A stretch of 64,000 nucleotides of DNA from Salinibacterium sp. UTAS2018 (GTDB lineage: Bacteria > Actinomycetota > Actinomycetes > Actinomycetales > Microbacteriaceae), in the NCBI RefSeq assembly GCF_004118935.1, contig NZ_CP035375.1:2604001-2668000 (forward strand), given 5' to 3'. The position numbers were made by a program, and so were the translations under genes. The notes under the pieces were generated by a model. The model made no database searches. It was not told the DNA's origin and was given only the letters and a program-made list of their open reading frames with translations. Of the stretch, positions 63,272-64,000 are shown piece by piece; position 1 is the stretch's first letter; every line of letters starts with the position of its first letter.

Positions 63272-64000
63272 ATGCACATGGTTACCCTCGACGACGTCGC
63301 GCGTGAAGCCGGTGTATCGCGCACTACGGCCTCTCGAGCGATCAACGGCAAGCTCACGGTTCACCCCGAACGCAGTGCTGCAGTGCAGCGCGCGGCCGAA
63401 AAGTTGGGCTTTCGGCCCAATCCGGCGGCCCGCTCGTTAGCTCGCGGTCGCCACGACTCTGTGGCTCTCATCGTCTCCGAGACAAACATCGAGCAAATGA
63501 CAAACTCGTTCTTCGCCATGGCGCTGCACGGCGCTATCCGCGAAATCGCCAAGACAGAGCAGCAACTCGTGATGCTGCTCCGCGCCAACGATGAGAGCGA
63601 CGAGAAGTTCCTCCGCTTTCTCGAAGCTAGCCATGTTGACGGAGCTATGGTGATTCTCGAATCTCACAACACCGAGCTCCCACGCTTGCTCGCGCAATCT
63701 GCTCTCCCCGTTGTCTTCCTGGGTCGCCCCGTTGAGTCGGTGGACTCCGAGTTGTCGTACATCGACTCTGACAATGCCGGCGGCAGCACGCTCGCCGCCG
63801 AAGCCCTGATCGCTGCGGGCAGGCGTCGCATCGGGGTCATTGCTGGTCCGAGCGGAATGGGAGTCTCTCAAGACCGGCTTCGAGGATTTCAGCAGACGCT
63901 CGAGGCTCACGGCCTCGATAGTTCCCTCGTCGCCGAAGCGGACTTTCAGACATCCGGGGGCGCGCAAGCGATGGAGACGCTGCTCGACCAGCATCCTGAT
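63272..64000 (+). CDS. LacI-family transcriptional regulator (3' end outside window)
   Basis: The open frame runs to the window end (243 residues read). The N-terminus is a LacI HTH (VTLDDVAREAGVSRTTASRAINGK) with hinge region AEKLGFRPNPAARSLARG, followed by the sugar-binding domain (SVALIVSETN; VDGAMVILES; RRRIGVIAGPSGMGVSQDRLRGF, in parts). Start ATG 63272 follows AGGGG at 5 bases; ATG 63278 is an alternative. It most likely represses the divergent beta-glucoside operon through the nearby palindrome. Confidence 0.93.
   Translation, partial: MHMVTLDDVAREAGVSRTTASRAINGKLTVHPERSAAVQRAAEKLGFRPNPAARSLARGRHDSVALIVSETNIEQMTNSFFAMALHGAIREIAKTEQQLVMLLRANDESDEKFLRFLEASHVDGAMVILESHNTELPRLLAQSALPVVFLGRPVESVDSELSYIDSDNAGGSTLAAEALIAAGRRRIGVIAGPSGMGVSQDRLRGFQQTLEAHGLDSSLVAEADFQTSGGAQAMETLLDQHPD

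Overview
The window is high-GC DNA, gene-dense, with many GTG/TTG starts and 1-10 base gene overlaps. Gene content (full sdh operon, LpdA-type flavoprotein, two DUF202 proteins, sigma/zinc-finger fusion, FMN riboswitch ahead of ribD-ribE-ribBA-ribH) points to an actinobacterium, most likely Microbacteriaceae; this is an inference from content and style, not a database match. No rRNA, tRNA, CRISPR array, insertion sequence or prophage was seen.

Layout. 1-8.9 kb: the tail of an unknown gene, a D-Ala-D-Ala carboxypeptidase homologue with degraded catalytic motifs, nicotinamidase, an RNA methyltransferase, an ABC exporter, two DUF202 proteins, a membrane protein made of two copies of one unit, and a lipoprotein. 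8.9-12.8 kb: riboflavin operon under an FMN riboswitch. 12.8-18.7 kb: HAD phosphatase, then an accessory locus of a small secreted two-Cys peptide, a lipoprotein, a membrane adaptor with a peptidoglycan-binding-like domain, an ABC ATPase and an FtsX/MacB-like permease. 17.9-24 kb: tandem GNAT acetyltransferases, trpS, xthA, a YihY/BrkB membrane protein and PTS enzyme I. 24-26.6 kb: a sparse stretch, then a sigma factor fused to a zinc-finger anti-sigma-like domain, membrane segments and an exposed Gly-rich tail. 26.6-33 kb: sdhCDAB, a MerR regulator on an 18-bp palindrome, a GT4 glycosyltransferase and a mannose-1-phosphate guanylyltransferase.

33-51 kb is a nucleoside salvage region: a BMP-type nucleoside ABC importer, cytidine deaminase, thymidine phosphorylase, an MFS exporter, a nucleoside hydrolase diverging from an atypical S-adenosylhomocysteine-hydrolase-like protein with an IclR regulator, adenosine deaminase, a PTS EIIA/EIIB pair without EIIC, phosphohexomutase and purine nucleoside phosphorylase. 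Together these would import nucleosides, deaminate them, split them to base plus (deoxy)ribose-1-phosphate and interconvert the sugar phosphate. An LpdA-like flavoprotein, a SorC-type regulator, glpD and glpK follow (glycerol use). The set sdh, cdd, deoA, add, pmm, deoD, lpdA, glpD is also clustered in Mycobacterium tuberculosis (Rv3302c-Rv3319), so the region looks like an old actinobacterial neighbourhood with later insertions.

55-64 kb: an alpha/beta hydrolase fused to a multi-span membrane domain, then a beta-glucoside locus (GH3 beta-glucosidase, two permeases, binding protein, LacI regulator cut by the window end) with a palindromic operator.

Many first genes of transcription units have a TANNNT box ending 6-7 bases before the start codon and no Shine-Dalgarno, which suggests leaderless mRNAs; internal genes more often have a Shine-Dalgarno or overlap their neighbour.
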